Below are positions 42,472-50,733 of a DNA stretch of 64,000 nt, piece after piece; within the stretch, counting starts at the first letter, position 1; the number at the start of each line of letters is the position of its first letter. The notes under the pieces are model-generated. The model was not told the DNA's origin. It saw only the letters and a list, made by a program, of their open reading frames with translations, and ran no database searches. Origin of the DNA: Sphingomonas panacis (lineage in GTDB: Bacteria > Pseudomonadota > Alphaproteobacteria > Sphingomonadales > Sphingomonadaceae); assembly GCF_001717955.1 (NCBI RefSeq), contig NZ_CP014168.1:4929501-4993500 (forward strand), given 5' to 3'. The position numbers and the translations under genes were made by a program.

Positions 42472-44874
42472 TTACGCGGCGCCCGCCCCGCCTTCGCCGC
42501 CGACGACGCCCTGCGCACCGGTCGGCTGCGCGCCGATCCACTGCACCTGCTGCGGCGTGGTGCCCAGCTCGATACCGGCCCCGGGCAGCTTCGTCAGCAG
42601 TTCGAACCAGATGTCGCTGCGGGTCGGATAGACCGCGCGCGGCGAATTCACATACGCGAAGCTGTTGAAATTGATCCGGCCATCGAGAAGCGAGTCGATG
42701 AACAGCACCGGCTTGGGATCATCCAGCACCGCGACCTGCGCGTCGTAGATCGCCATCAGCATCGCGCGGACCTGTGCGATGTCGGTGCCCATCGGCACGG
42801 AGAATTGCAACTGGATGCGCCCGATCGGATCGGACAGCGTCTTGTTGACGATCGACTTGGTGATCAGCTCCGAATTCGGCACGATCAGCGTCGAGCGGTC
42901 GGCGATCTGGATTTCGGTGGCGCGCACGCTGATCCGTTTCACGTCGCCCTCCTGATCGCCGATCCGCACCCAGTCGCCGATCTTGACCGGCCGCTCGGCG
43001 AGCAGGATCAGCCCCGAGACGAAATTCTGCGTAATCGCCTGCAAGCCGAAACCGATGCCGACCGACAGCGCCGAGAGCAGCAGCGCGATCCGCTCGACAC
43101 CGATGCCGAGCGACGCCAGCGACCACAACACCACGAGGATCAGCCCGATATAGCGCGCGACCATCGCGATCGAGTTGCGCGCGCCGGCGTCGAGTTCGGT
43201 GGCGGGCAGGTAGCGCGTGGTCAGCCATGTCTGGATACCGCGTATCACGAACATCCCGACCGCAAGCACCGCCAGCGCCCGCAGGATCGCGCCCGGCGAG
43301 ATCGTCACCTGGCCAATCGTGATGCCTTGCGCGATCCGGCTGATCTGGCCGAACAGCGTCGGAATGTCCGACCCGAACGGAAACAGCACGAGGCCCATCG
43401 CCAGCAGGATCAGCAACAGGCGGAGCAGCGCGGACAAGGCCACGCCGAACTGGTCGATCAGGCTGCGGCGCACGCCGAAGCCGTGATGAACGGCGTCGGC
43501 GAGTTTGCCGTCGCGACGAAACACGGTCGAGCAGATGTCGTCGATGCCGACCAGCAACAGGTACAATGCGGCCGCGACCACCGCGATCCAGACCGTAAAC
43601 CGGGCGAGGAAGTAGCCGAACGCGACATAGCCGGTAGCGAGCGATACCACCGATACCGCCAGCACCACCCAGGTGGCGAGCGAGAGGAAGGCGACGATCG
43701 ACTGATCGCCGCGCTCCTCTTCCGTCGCCCGTGCCGTAACCGCGCGCATGCGTGCCCCGGTCAGCAGGACACCGAGCACGAGCACGATATAGAGGACAGC
43801 GGCGGACACTTCGGTCACGGCCTGCACCGGGCCGCTCGCGCCAATGCCGCTGCGCGCCGCAGTGAGCAGAAAGCTGAGCATCGTCACGGCGGCCGCCGCG
43901 AAGGTCCACGGGCGCAGCCGGTTGGCAGTCTCGTCGGTGATATCGATCAGCCGCCACGAGGGCTGGCGGCGCTGGAGCAGCGCGCCGCCGAGCGCCGCGA
44001 TCAGGGCTGCGACGAAGCTGCTCTGCTCGAAATTCGATGCCAGCTTGTCCCAGGTCGGCGCGATCATGCCGCCGGCACGCAAACCGCTGACCAGCGCGAC
44101 CGAGGCCAGCCACGGCACCAGCGTGCCGACCAGCGTGAGCCACAGCGCGAGGCTCGACCGGCGGATGCGGTTGCCGGGCACCCGCGCGATCACGTGGCGC
44201 CGCCCCGCCGCCCTAAGCACGACCCGCACTGGCCAGATCAGCACGATCGCGACGATGAGGCCGAGCAGCCCCGCCAGTAGCCCGCCGCGCATCACGCCGC
44301 TTTCGACCGCGTCCGTCTCCGCAGCGATGAATGCGGACACTCGGCGCCCGTCGCGCGGCAGCGAGCGGAACAGCGAACCCCAGAACGCCGGCGTCAGCGG
44401 AGAGGCGACCTGCACCGACATGCGCTCGGAAAAGGCTTCGGCCCGACTCCGGTTGATCTCGGTGGAAAGCTGATCCGCCTCGGTGCCGAGCAACTTGCCG
44501 CGTTTGATCGCCGAATCGACAACCGAACGCTGGCGCGCGAGCAATTTGCGCTGCGCCTGGATATCCGGGGTCTCGACAACCCCGGGCGTGACCGGGCCGA
44601 GCTGCGCGACCCGCGCGTCGATGAGCTGGAGCTGGGCCGACAAGGTGGCGACTTGCAGCGCACTATCCTGCTTCACCGCATCCGCGCGATCCTGAAGCGA
44701 TTCCGCCTCGGTCGCGTCGGTATGTCCGTTGAAGGCGGCATCGACTGCATCGAACTCGCGCCCGTCCTGATCCAGGGCACGCGTGGCGACGAGGATCGGA
44801 TCGACATCCTGCGCGGCGGCGGGAGCGATCGCCAGCAGCACGGACAGCAGCGGCACGAGGAAGCGGAATGTCAT
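42472..44874 (-). CDS. Large MscS-family mechanosensitive channel (DUF3772 type)
   Basis: The 800-residue inner-membrane protein starts at ATG 44874 (MTFRFLVPLLSVLLAIAPAA) with GGGGGCG upstream. A periplasmic coiled-coil, DUF3772-like region spans residues ~20-200. About ten membrane segments follow. The C-terminal third is the MscS core: SALSVGIGFGLQAITQNFVS, GLILLAERPVKIGDWVRIGD, then VKRISVRATEIQIADRSTLI and VPNSELI. It opens on membrane tension to release solutes during osmotic downshock. Divergent to the small gene at 44991. Confidence 0.9.
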   Translation of the reverse strand: MTFRFLVPLLSVLLAIAPAAAQDVDPILVATRALDQDGREFDAVDAAFNGHTDATEAESLQDRADAVKQDSALQVATLSAQLQLIDARVAQLGPVTPGVVETPDIQAQRKLLARQRSVVDSAIKRGKLLGTEADQLSTEINRSRAEAFSERMSVQVASPLTPAFWGSLFRSLPRDGRRVSAFIAAETDAVESGVMRGGLLAGLLGLIVAIVLIWPVRVVLRAAGRRHVIARVPGNRIRRSSLALWLTLVGTLVPWLASVALVSGLRAGGMIAPTWDKLASNFEQSSFVAALIAALGGALLQRRQPSWRLIDITDETANRLRPWTFAAAAVTMLSFLLTAARSGIGASGPVQAVTEVSAAVLYIVLVLGVLLTGARMRAVTARATEEERGDQSIVAFLSLATWVVLAVSVVSLATGYVAFGYFLARFTVWIAVVAAALYLLLVGIDDICSTVFRRDGKLADAVHHGFGVRRSLIDQFGVALSALLRLLLILLAMGLVLFPFGSDIPTLFGQISRIAQGITIGQVTISPGAILRALAVLAVGMFVIRGIQTWLTTRYLPATELDAGARNSIAMVARYIGLILVVLWSLASLGIGVERIALLLSALSVGIGFGLQAITQNFVSGLILLAERPVKIGDWVRIGDQEGDVKRISVRATEIQIADRSTLIVPNSELITKSIVNKTLSDPIGRIQLQFSVPMGTDIAQVRAMLMAIYDAQVAVLDDPKPVLFIDSLLDGRINFNSFAYVNSPRAVYPTRSDIWFELLTKLPGAGIELGTTPQQVQWIGAQPTGAQGVVGGEGGAGAA

Positions 44875-44990
44875 GCCGCCCCCTACAGTCTGCGAAACGC
44901 CAAGCCCAGCCGTAACCCACGCCTCGCACGGTGGTCTGCGAACGGCCGATCCGGTACGCGGTATGACAGCGCGCATTTTTGGAGGTGCCG

Positions 44991-45248
44991 ATGTCCGACG
45001 ATTACGCACATGGCCAGCGCGACGGCCTGCGCCTCGCCCTGGCGATTCTGGCGGCGGAAGAGGCGAAATGGGCGGCCCTTCTCGGCGAAAGCCGATCGGG
45101 GCGGACCAACACGATCCGCAATGTGAGGCACAAGGCGCTGCAAGTCGCGCAGAAGCGCATCCAGACCGCGCTCAACCGGCTTACGCCCAAGGACAGCGCG
45201 GCGATCGACGAAGAGCTGGCGGCGGCGCTCGACAAGATCGGCCTCTAG
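44991..45248 (+). CDS. Small hypothetical cytoplasmic protein (85 aa)
   Basis: ATG 44991 follows GGAGGT at six bases, a strong ribosome site; an ATG 12 bases upstream is less likely. The product (MSDDYAHGQRDGLRLALAIL, then AAEEAKWAALLGES and QVAQKRIQTALNRL) is rich in Ala, Arg and Lys and probably helical. No family recognised. A perfect hairpin terminator follows 14 bases after its stop. Confidence 0.75.
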   Translation: MSDDYAHGQRDGLRLALAILAAEEAKWAALLGESRSGRTNTIRNVRHKALQVAQKRIQTALNRLTPKDSAAIDEELAAALDKIGL

Positions 45249-45262
45249 CGTCTGCTCACGAA

Positions 45263-45294
45263 AAGGGCGGGGAATGTCGCCATTCCCCGCCCTT
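45263..45294. terminator. Perfect 14-bp hairpin terminator, probably bidirectional
   Basis: AAGGGCGGGGAATG (45263-45276) pairs fully with CATTCCCCGCCCTT (45281-45294) around a TCGC loop. It lies between the stop of the 85-residue gene and the stop of the convergent outer-membrane protein gene. No long T-run is present, but AA/TT ends flank the GC-rich stem. Confidence 0.8.
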
Positions 45295-45318
45295 CACGGC
45301 AGTCTAAGACCGGGAGGC

Positions 45319-45966
45319 TTAGAAGTGCGTAATGACGCCCAGCATCGGACGGAAGCTGTGGAAATCGCCGAAGGTGTTCACTTCGGCGCGGATGCGGAAG
45401 CCCGCATTGCCGGTGATGCCCTTCAGGCCGATGTCCTTCGGGCCGACCTCGGTGCCGATGCCGTAGGTCATGCCGCTATGGCTCTTGTCGTTGGGATTGC
45501 CGCTCACGTAGGTCGCATAATGGTCGAAATCGATCCACTGATAGCCGACCTTGCCGTAGAACAGGCCGCTGTCGCCAGCGCGAACGCCGAACCGGCCAGC
45601 CGCACCATATTCCCAGTTGATGTTGCCGGAGACGCCCTTGGCGACGTTACCTTCGACGCCGACGAACACCGGGCCCAGCGGCACGTTGATGCCTGCGACG
45701 CCCTGCACCAGCGCGCCGGCGAGACGATAGTTGTTCCGCAGCGACCCGTTGGCGTTCAGCGCCTGCGGAATACCATGGTTCGGCTCGTTGTCGAACTGTT
45801 CCCAGCCGCCCATCACGCCGACATACGGCTCGATCCCGAAGGCCTTGCTGCCATCGGGCGCGGTCGGAGCGGTTTCGGTCGCAGCCGTCGACGATGCATC
45901 CTGCGCGAACGCGGGAGCGGCTGCGAAGACGGCCAGAGCGGCGGCGGCGAGTTTAAGTTTCAGCAT
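45319..45966 (-). CDS. Outer-membrane beta-barrel protein
   Basis: ATG 45966 gives MLKLKLAAAALAVFAAAPAF and a cleavage after AQ, a normal signal peptide. The mature ~195 residues alternate in a beta-barrel pattern: FGIEPYVGVMGGWEQFDN, VFVGVEGNVAKG, LFYGKVGYQWIDFDHY and the terminal FRPMLGVITHF ending in Phe. This matches small OmpA-like or opacity-type barrels of sphingomonads. Function beyond membrane structure is unknown. Confidence 0.82.
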   Translation of the reverse strand: MLKLKLAAAALAVFAAAPAFAQDASSTAATETAPTAPDGSKAFGIEPYVGVMGGWEQFDNEPNHGIPQALNANGSLRNNYRLAGALVQGVAGINVPLGPVFVGVEGNVAKGVSGNINWEYGAAGRFGVRAGDSGLFYGKVGYQWIDFDHYATYVSGNPNDKSHSGMTYGIGTEVGPKDIGLKGITGNAGFRIRAEVNTFGDFHSFRPMLGVITHF

Positions 45967-46163
45967 CTGTATGACCTTATTAATCTGACAGGTCGGGCTG
46001 TCCGCCAAGGCGTCCGGTATCCCGAGGTCCACTCAAACAAGGTTCGACGCTGGTTGTTGCACTGCAACGGCGATTAATCGGCAACCCCGAAATTTGTCAC
46101 ATTTCTGCAACGGTTTCTTGCGTTAAGATGAACAAAAGACGGCCGATTTGTGGCAACGGCGAT

Positions 46164-47576
46164 CTAGCCGGCAGCCTGCCGCAACACGAAAGCACGGTCG
46201 GCGTGGATCGGCGCAGACGTGAAACGGGCCCCTTCCGCATCCGCTGGAACCATCCGCATTCTGACCGTTTCGCCACGCGCGGTATCGAATTCGATCACCT
46301 CGCATGCGGCCGTCATATCCGGTACCCGAACGTCAGCAGGACGTGGGGCGAGATCGGCGCGGATGCGCCCGTCTACGCCGCAGCCCCCCCTCCTGAGCAG
46401 CCAGATGATCGCCTGTTCGCCGTCACCGCACGCGAACGCGTGGAAACCCGGCGCCTTCACGCTGTGGTTCCAGTTCGATCGCCGGAACCGCGTCCAGTCG
46501 ATAAGCGGCAGGAACGCCGCCATGCCGCGCTGCGCGACGCGCATTCCCGGAGTCAGCACATGCGGGGACCGGTTGGGCCAGCGCATGCCGCCGCCGACCC
46601 CGCCCGACGCGAGATGCGCCCAGGCCATGTGGCGGAAATACTCGTCGTCGAACGGCTCCGGCAAGGTGATGCGCCGGTCCTTGAAGCTGTGGATCGGGCC
46701 ATGTTCGGTATCGAGGAAGGGCCGCCCAGCCGGGGTCTCCGCCACACAGTCGCGGACGATCTCTCCCATCGCGAGCGCGGGCGCGACCGTGTCGCGCGGG
46801 TCGTCAATCGAGCGCTCCTTGTATATGTGGATCGTCGCGAAATCCAAGTCGGGGTGGCGGAAGATCGGATCGTGCATGTTGAGGTGCGGCTTCCAGCGCA
46901 GTTCCGGCCCGTACACCGACACGGTCTGCGGGTGCGACCGCCCGTAAAGCTCTTCCTCCAGCCCGCGGACGTGGACCGAGAGATCGTGGATCACCTCGTC
47001 GAAGCAATCCGCGCTGTCCTCGGCATTGGCGGGGTGAATCTCGTTCCACAAATCCCATGCGAACAACGCGCCCGATCCACCCCAGCGGCGCACCGCGAAA
47101 TCGAGCCGCGCCTTGAGCGCCGCGCGCGCTTCGGGCGCGAGCAGTGCGCGCGAGAAGCTGTCGAGCGGGCCGCCATTGGCGATGTTCCACGGATGATGCT
47201 GCCACTTGATCCACGTCCAGAACGTGTCGAGCGGGGTCAGCAGGATGCGCATTCCCACGCGCTCGCACAGCGCGAACAGATCGTCCCAATATTGCACCAT
47301 CGCCGGCACGAAACGCCCGGCCGGACGCTCGATATAGCGGTGTCGCACCTGCGCATATTCGAGCATCAGCCGCAGACAGGTGACGCCATGATCCCTGAGC
47401 ATGAGCAGATGCCGCTCGACCACCGCCATGTCGCGCTTGCGGAACAGCGGCGCCAGCTCGGGCCAGGTGATCGCATCATTCTGGCCGATCGGATGCCACG
47501 GCGCGCCCGCGTCGTCGATGAAGTAGGGCGCATCGGGAGCGACCTGAATCCAGGGCAACGTGGCACGCGCGCTCAC
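46164..47576 (-). CDS. GH5-like glycoside hydrolase (mannanase/cellulase clan)
   Basis: The 470-residue (beta/alpha)8 enzyme probably hydrolyses beta-linked polysaccharide. No signal peptide is seen. Active-site Glu candidates are in AWDLWNEIHPAN (acid/base, near residue 179) and FLDTEHGPIH (nucleophile, near 291), and the core has TCLRLMLEYA and DFATIHIYKE. Its ATG overlaps the stop of the upstream glycosyltransferase/mutase gene by four bases (ATGA), so the two are translated together. Cytoplasmic location and coupling suggest a role in trimming or recycling a polymer made by that fused enzyme. Confidence 0.8.
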   Translation of the reverse strand: MSARATLPWIQVAPDAPYFIDDAGAPWHPIGQNDAITWPELAPLFRKRDMAVVERHLLMLRDHGVTCLRLMLEYAQVRHRYIERPAGRFVPAMVQYWDDLFALCERVGMRILLTPLDTFWTWIKWQHHPWNIANGGPLDSFSRALLAPEARAALKARLDFAVRRWGGSGALFAWDLWNEIHPANAEDSADCFDEVIHDLSVHVRGLEEELYGRSHPQTVSVYGPELRWKPHLNMHDPIFRHPDLDFATIHIYKERSIDDPRDTVAPALAMGEIVRDCVAETPAGRPFLDTEHGPIHSFKDRRITLPEPFDDEYFRHMAWAHLASGGVGGGMRWPNRSPHVLTPGMRVAQRGMAAFLPLIDWTRFRRSNWNHSVKAPGFHAFACGDGEQAIIWLLRRGGCGVDGRIRADLAPRPADVRVPDMTAACEVIEFDTARGETVRMRMVPADAEGARFTSAPIHADRAFVLRQAAG

Positions 47577-49879
47577 TCGGCTGACACCGCCGCGTATGTG
47601 GCCTCGCCGATCGCCTGCTCTGCCACATGCCGGCGATATGTGGCCAGTGCCTGTCCGACAACCTGGTCCATATTGTAGTACCGGTAGGTCGCGAGCCGGC
47701 CGACGAACAGCACCTCGGGCGTCACCGCCGCCAGTGCCTCATAGCGTTTGTAGAGCGCCTGATTCTCCGCGCGCGGGATCGGGTAATAAGGATCGCCTTC
47801 GTCGCTTGGATATTCGTAGGTCAGGCTAGTGTGCGGCGCAGTCTGGCCGGTGAGGTGCTTGTATTCGGTGATGCGCGTGTGCGGCACGGCTTCGTCTGGA
47901 TAGTTCACCACCGCAACCGACTGCGCCCATTCGCGCTCCTCGATGACATGACGAAATTCAAGCGAGCGGTACGGCAGTTTGCCGAAGCGGAACCCGAAAT
48001 ATTCGTCGATCGGCCCGGTGTAAACGATCCGGTCATAGACGAACCGCGCCTTCGCCTCGGCGAAATCGACACCCAGCGCGAGATCAATATTGGGGTGATC
48101 GAGCATCTTCTCGAACATCGCGGTATAACCGTCGCGCGGCATCACCTGATGCGTATCAGTGAAGTAGCGGTCGTCGGTCGAGGTGCGGGTCGGCACGCGT
48201 GCGGTGACGCTCTTGTCGAGCTCGGACGGGTCGATTCCCCATTGCTTGCGCGTATAGCCCCGAAAGAAGGTCTCGTAGAGCTCGCGCCCAACCGCCGATA
48301 CCACCACATCCTCCGAACTGCGCACCATAGCCACCGGCTCGGCGCGCGCAGCAAGGAAGGCGGCGGTATCCGCGTCGTCCTTGAGCGACAGGCCGTACAG
48401 GCTGTTGAGCGTCGTGCGGTTGATCGGGATCGGCACCTGCTTGTCGCCGACCTGCGCAAGCACGCGATGCTCGTAGGGCCGCCACTCCGTAAAGCGCGAG
48501 AGATACTCGACGATCTCGGCGCTGTTGGTGTGGAAGATGTGCGGACCATATTGGTGGATCATCATGCCGGCGGCATCGTGATGGTCATAGGCGTTGCCCG
48601 CGACATGCGGGCGCTTGTCGATCACCAGCACGCGCTTGCCCGACCCGGCGGCGAGCCGTTCGGCCATCACCGCGCCAGCGAACCCCGCGCCGACGACGAG
48701 ATAATCGTAGTGCGTCGTCGGCAGCGCTTGCAGCACCGGGCGGCGCGGCTCGGCGATGTCGAGGATCAGCCGCAGCATCCGCGCCGCGACCTGATCCCAG
48801 CTCTGCTCGGCGAGCAGAGCATCGGCCTCGGCGCGCCACGCGTCCCCCGAGCGACGCAGCGCGAGCGCCTGATCGCACGCTGCGACAAACGCCTCCGCAC
48901 CATCCGCGACGAACACGCCCGGCATCGCGCCATAATGGCGAATGACATCCCTGATCGGCGTCGAGACGACGGGCAGCCCGGCGGCGAGATATTCGGGCGT
49001 CTTGGTCGGGCTGATGAAACGCGTCGCTTCGTTGATCGCGAACGGCATCAGCGCGACGTCCCAGCCGGCGGCGTAGCCGGGCAATTCGTCATAGGATTTG
49101 CCGCCGAGATAAGCGATGTTGGGGCGTTGCGGCAGTTCCGCCGGATCGACCTTCACCACCGGCCCGAGCATGACGAACGACCAATCCGGCCGCGCGTCAG
49201 CGAGCGTGGCAATCAGGCCGAGATTCATACGCTCGTCTATGACGCCATAGAAGCCGAAACGCGGCCGGGGCAGCCCGGCCTGATCGGTCGCGTCCGGCAT
49301 AACCTCGCGAGCGCGCGCGAAATGCGCAACATCGACGCTCGACGGGAACGGGTGGACCGACGCATGGCTTGCGCGCTTGGCTTCGTAGAGGCTGTAGCCG
49401 CCGGTGAAGACGAGATCGGCGGCGGCGAACAATTCCTGTTCGAGCGGGATCAGTTCGGGTGGAGCGAAGCGGAAATTGGCGAGTTCGTCCATGCAATCAT
49501 AGACGGTGCACTTCGCATCGATATGTCGCGAGAACGACAGCATCATCGGCGTATAATACCAGCGGATGATGCTCGCGTCCGAGCGTGCCGTGCGGGACTC
49601 GAGCAAGCGGCGGAGCGCATCGGCGCGGTCGCCCGGCTCCAGCCCCCACGGTAGATGTGGCACCGCGACCGTCACGCCCGGCGCGCCCTCGTGCAGATCG
49701 ACCCATGCCTCGCCGGCTGCATCCTCGATCGGCTCTTCCCAGAACAGCACGTCCATGTTGCGCGCCAGCCGCGTCATCAGGTGCTGCGGGCGCTGGAAGA
49801 CGAAGTCCCATCGCAGGTGCGAGAAGCAGATCAGCAAGGTTGAGGACGACGGGTTCGAGCTGGCGTTACCTTGAGTCAA
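47573..49879 (-). CDS. Fused glycosyltransferase and UDP-galactopyranose mutase
   Basis: The start is taken as TTG 49879 (LTQGNASSNPSSST) because TCCTCCTT on the plus strand (AAGGAGGA) lies nine bases upstream; an ATG at 49972 has no such site. Residues ~1-390 form a GT-B glycosyltransferase (FSHLRWDFVFQRPQHLMTR, RPRFGFYGVIDERMNL, FISPTKTPEYLAAGLPVVST). Residues ~392-768 form a mutase with FAD site YLVVGAGFAGAVMAERLA, ending RLATYRYYNMDQVVGQAL. UGM makes UDP-galactofuranose, so the fusion could make and use galactofuranose. Coupled to the GH5-like gene. Confidence 0.88.
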   Translation of the reverse strand: MTQGNASSNPSSSTLLICFSHLRWDFVFQRPQHLMTRLARNMDVLFWEEPIEDAAGEAWVDLHEGAPGVTVAVPHLPWGLEPGDRADALRRLLESRTARSDASIIRWYYTPMMLSFSRHIDAKCTVYDCMDELANFRFAPPELIPLEQELFAAADLVFTGGYSLYEAKRASHASVHPFPSSVDVAHFARAREVMPDATDQAGLPRPRFGFYGVIDERMNLGLIATLADARPDWSFVMLGPVVKVDPAELPQRPNIAYLGGKSYDELPGYAAGWDVALMPFAINEATRFISPTKTPEYLAAGLPVVSTPIRDVIRHYGAMPGVFVADGAEAFVAACDQALALRRSGDAWRAEADALLAEQSWDQVAARMLRLILDIAEPRRPVLQALPTTHYDYLVVGAGFAGAVMAERLAAGSGKRVLVIDKRPHVAGNAYDHHDAAGMMIHQYGPHIFHTNSAEIVEYLSRFTEWRPYEHRVLAQVGDKQVPIPINRTTLNSLYGLSLKDDADTAAFLAARAEPVAMVRSSEDVVVSAVGRELYETFFRGYTRKQWGIDPSELDKSVTARVPTRTSTDDRYFTDTHQVMPRDGYTAMFEKMLDHPNIDLALGVDFAEAKARFVYDRIVYTGPIDEYFGFRFGKLPYRSLEFRHVIEEREWAQSVAVVNYPDEAVPHTRITEYKHLTGQTAPHTSLTYEYPSDEGDPYYPIPRAENQALYKRYEALAAVTPEVLFVGRLATYRYYNMDQVVGQALATYRRHVAEQAIGEATYAAVSAE

Positions 49880-49992
49880 GTGCGTAATCCTCCTTAGAGA
49901 CACGCAACCCACGGCTTTGCTTGCTCGTTCCCGTCGGGACAGGAACTTTCTTTTTATTGCAGCATGATGCAAGTTATTGCGGACGGACTCTC

Positions 49993-50733
49993 ATGGTGAG
50001 TGCAGCGACATTGCGGATCGGCACGGCAGGTTGGTCGATTCCGGCCGCAGCGCGAGATCGTTTCCCCGCCGAAGGCAGCGGACTCGAGCGTTATGCCGCG
50101 CAGCTGAGCGCAGTCGAGATCAACAGCAGTTTCTACCGGCCACATCGCGCGTCGACCTACGCGCGCTGGGCGGCGAGCGTTCCGGCCGATTTCCGCTTCG
50201 CACTGAAGCTGCCCAAGACGATCACGCACGGCGCGCGGCTGCTCGATTGCGCGGCGCTGCTGGTCGCCTTCGCCGACCAGATCGCGCCGCTCGGCGATCA
50301 TCTCGGCCCTTTACTCGTCCAGCTTCCGCCGAGCCTGAAGTTCGACTCCGCCGTCGCGGCAGACTTCTTCGCAACGCTTGCGAGGACGGTCGCTGCCCCT
50401 GCCGTCTGCGAGCCGCGACACCTGTCCTGGTTCACACCTGAAGCCGACGTCTTGCTCGCCGAACATCGCATCGCCCGCGTGGCGGCGGACCCGGCGCGGT
50501 GCGACGCCGCCGCGCGGCCCGGCGGCTGGCGGGGCCTCGCCTATCACCGGCTCCATGGCAGCCCACAGATCTACCGCTCGCCCTATTCGGACGAGCAGCT
50601 ACGGACGCTCGCTGCGCAGATCGCACACAACGAGCCGGCGGAAAGTTGGGTCATCTTCGACAACACCGCCTCGGGCGCGGCGCTCCCCAACGCGCTCACG
50701 CTTCAAGCCGCGAGATCCTCCAACAACGTGTGA
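49993..50733 (+). CDS. DUF72 family protein
   Basis: ATG 49993 begins MVSAATLRIGTAGWSIPAAA. IGTAGWS is the standard start of DUF72 proteins, TIM-barrel-like and often next to DNA-related genes; function unknown. Further family parts are VEINSSFYRPH, FRFALKLPKTITH, LLVQLPPSLKF and VIFDNTASGAALPNAL. The 246 residues are a normal length. It is divergent to the fused glycosyltransferase gene and its last ~31 bases overlap the convergent Mfd-like gene. Confidence 0.9.
   Translation: MVSAATLRIGTAGWSIPAAARDRFPAEGSGLERYAAQLSAVEINSSFYRPHRASTYARWAASVPADFRFALKLPKTITHGARLLDCAALLVAFADQIAPLGDHLGPLLVQLPPSLKFDSAVAADFFATLARTVAAPAVCEPRHLSWFTPEADVLLAEHRIARVAADPARCDAAARPGGWRGLAYHRLHGSPQIYRSPYSDEQLRTLAAQIAHNEPAESWVIFDNTASGAALPNALTLQAARSSNNV

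Noticed and set aside
42424..44280. 618-codon plus-strand frame opposite the MscS-type gene
   Set aside because: It is the antisense shadow of a high-GC gene (Arg/His/Asp-rich, no domain); the minus strand encodes a clear MscS channel.
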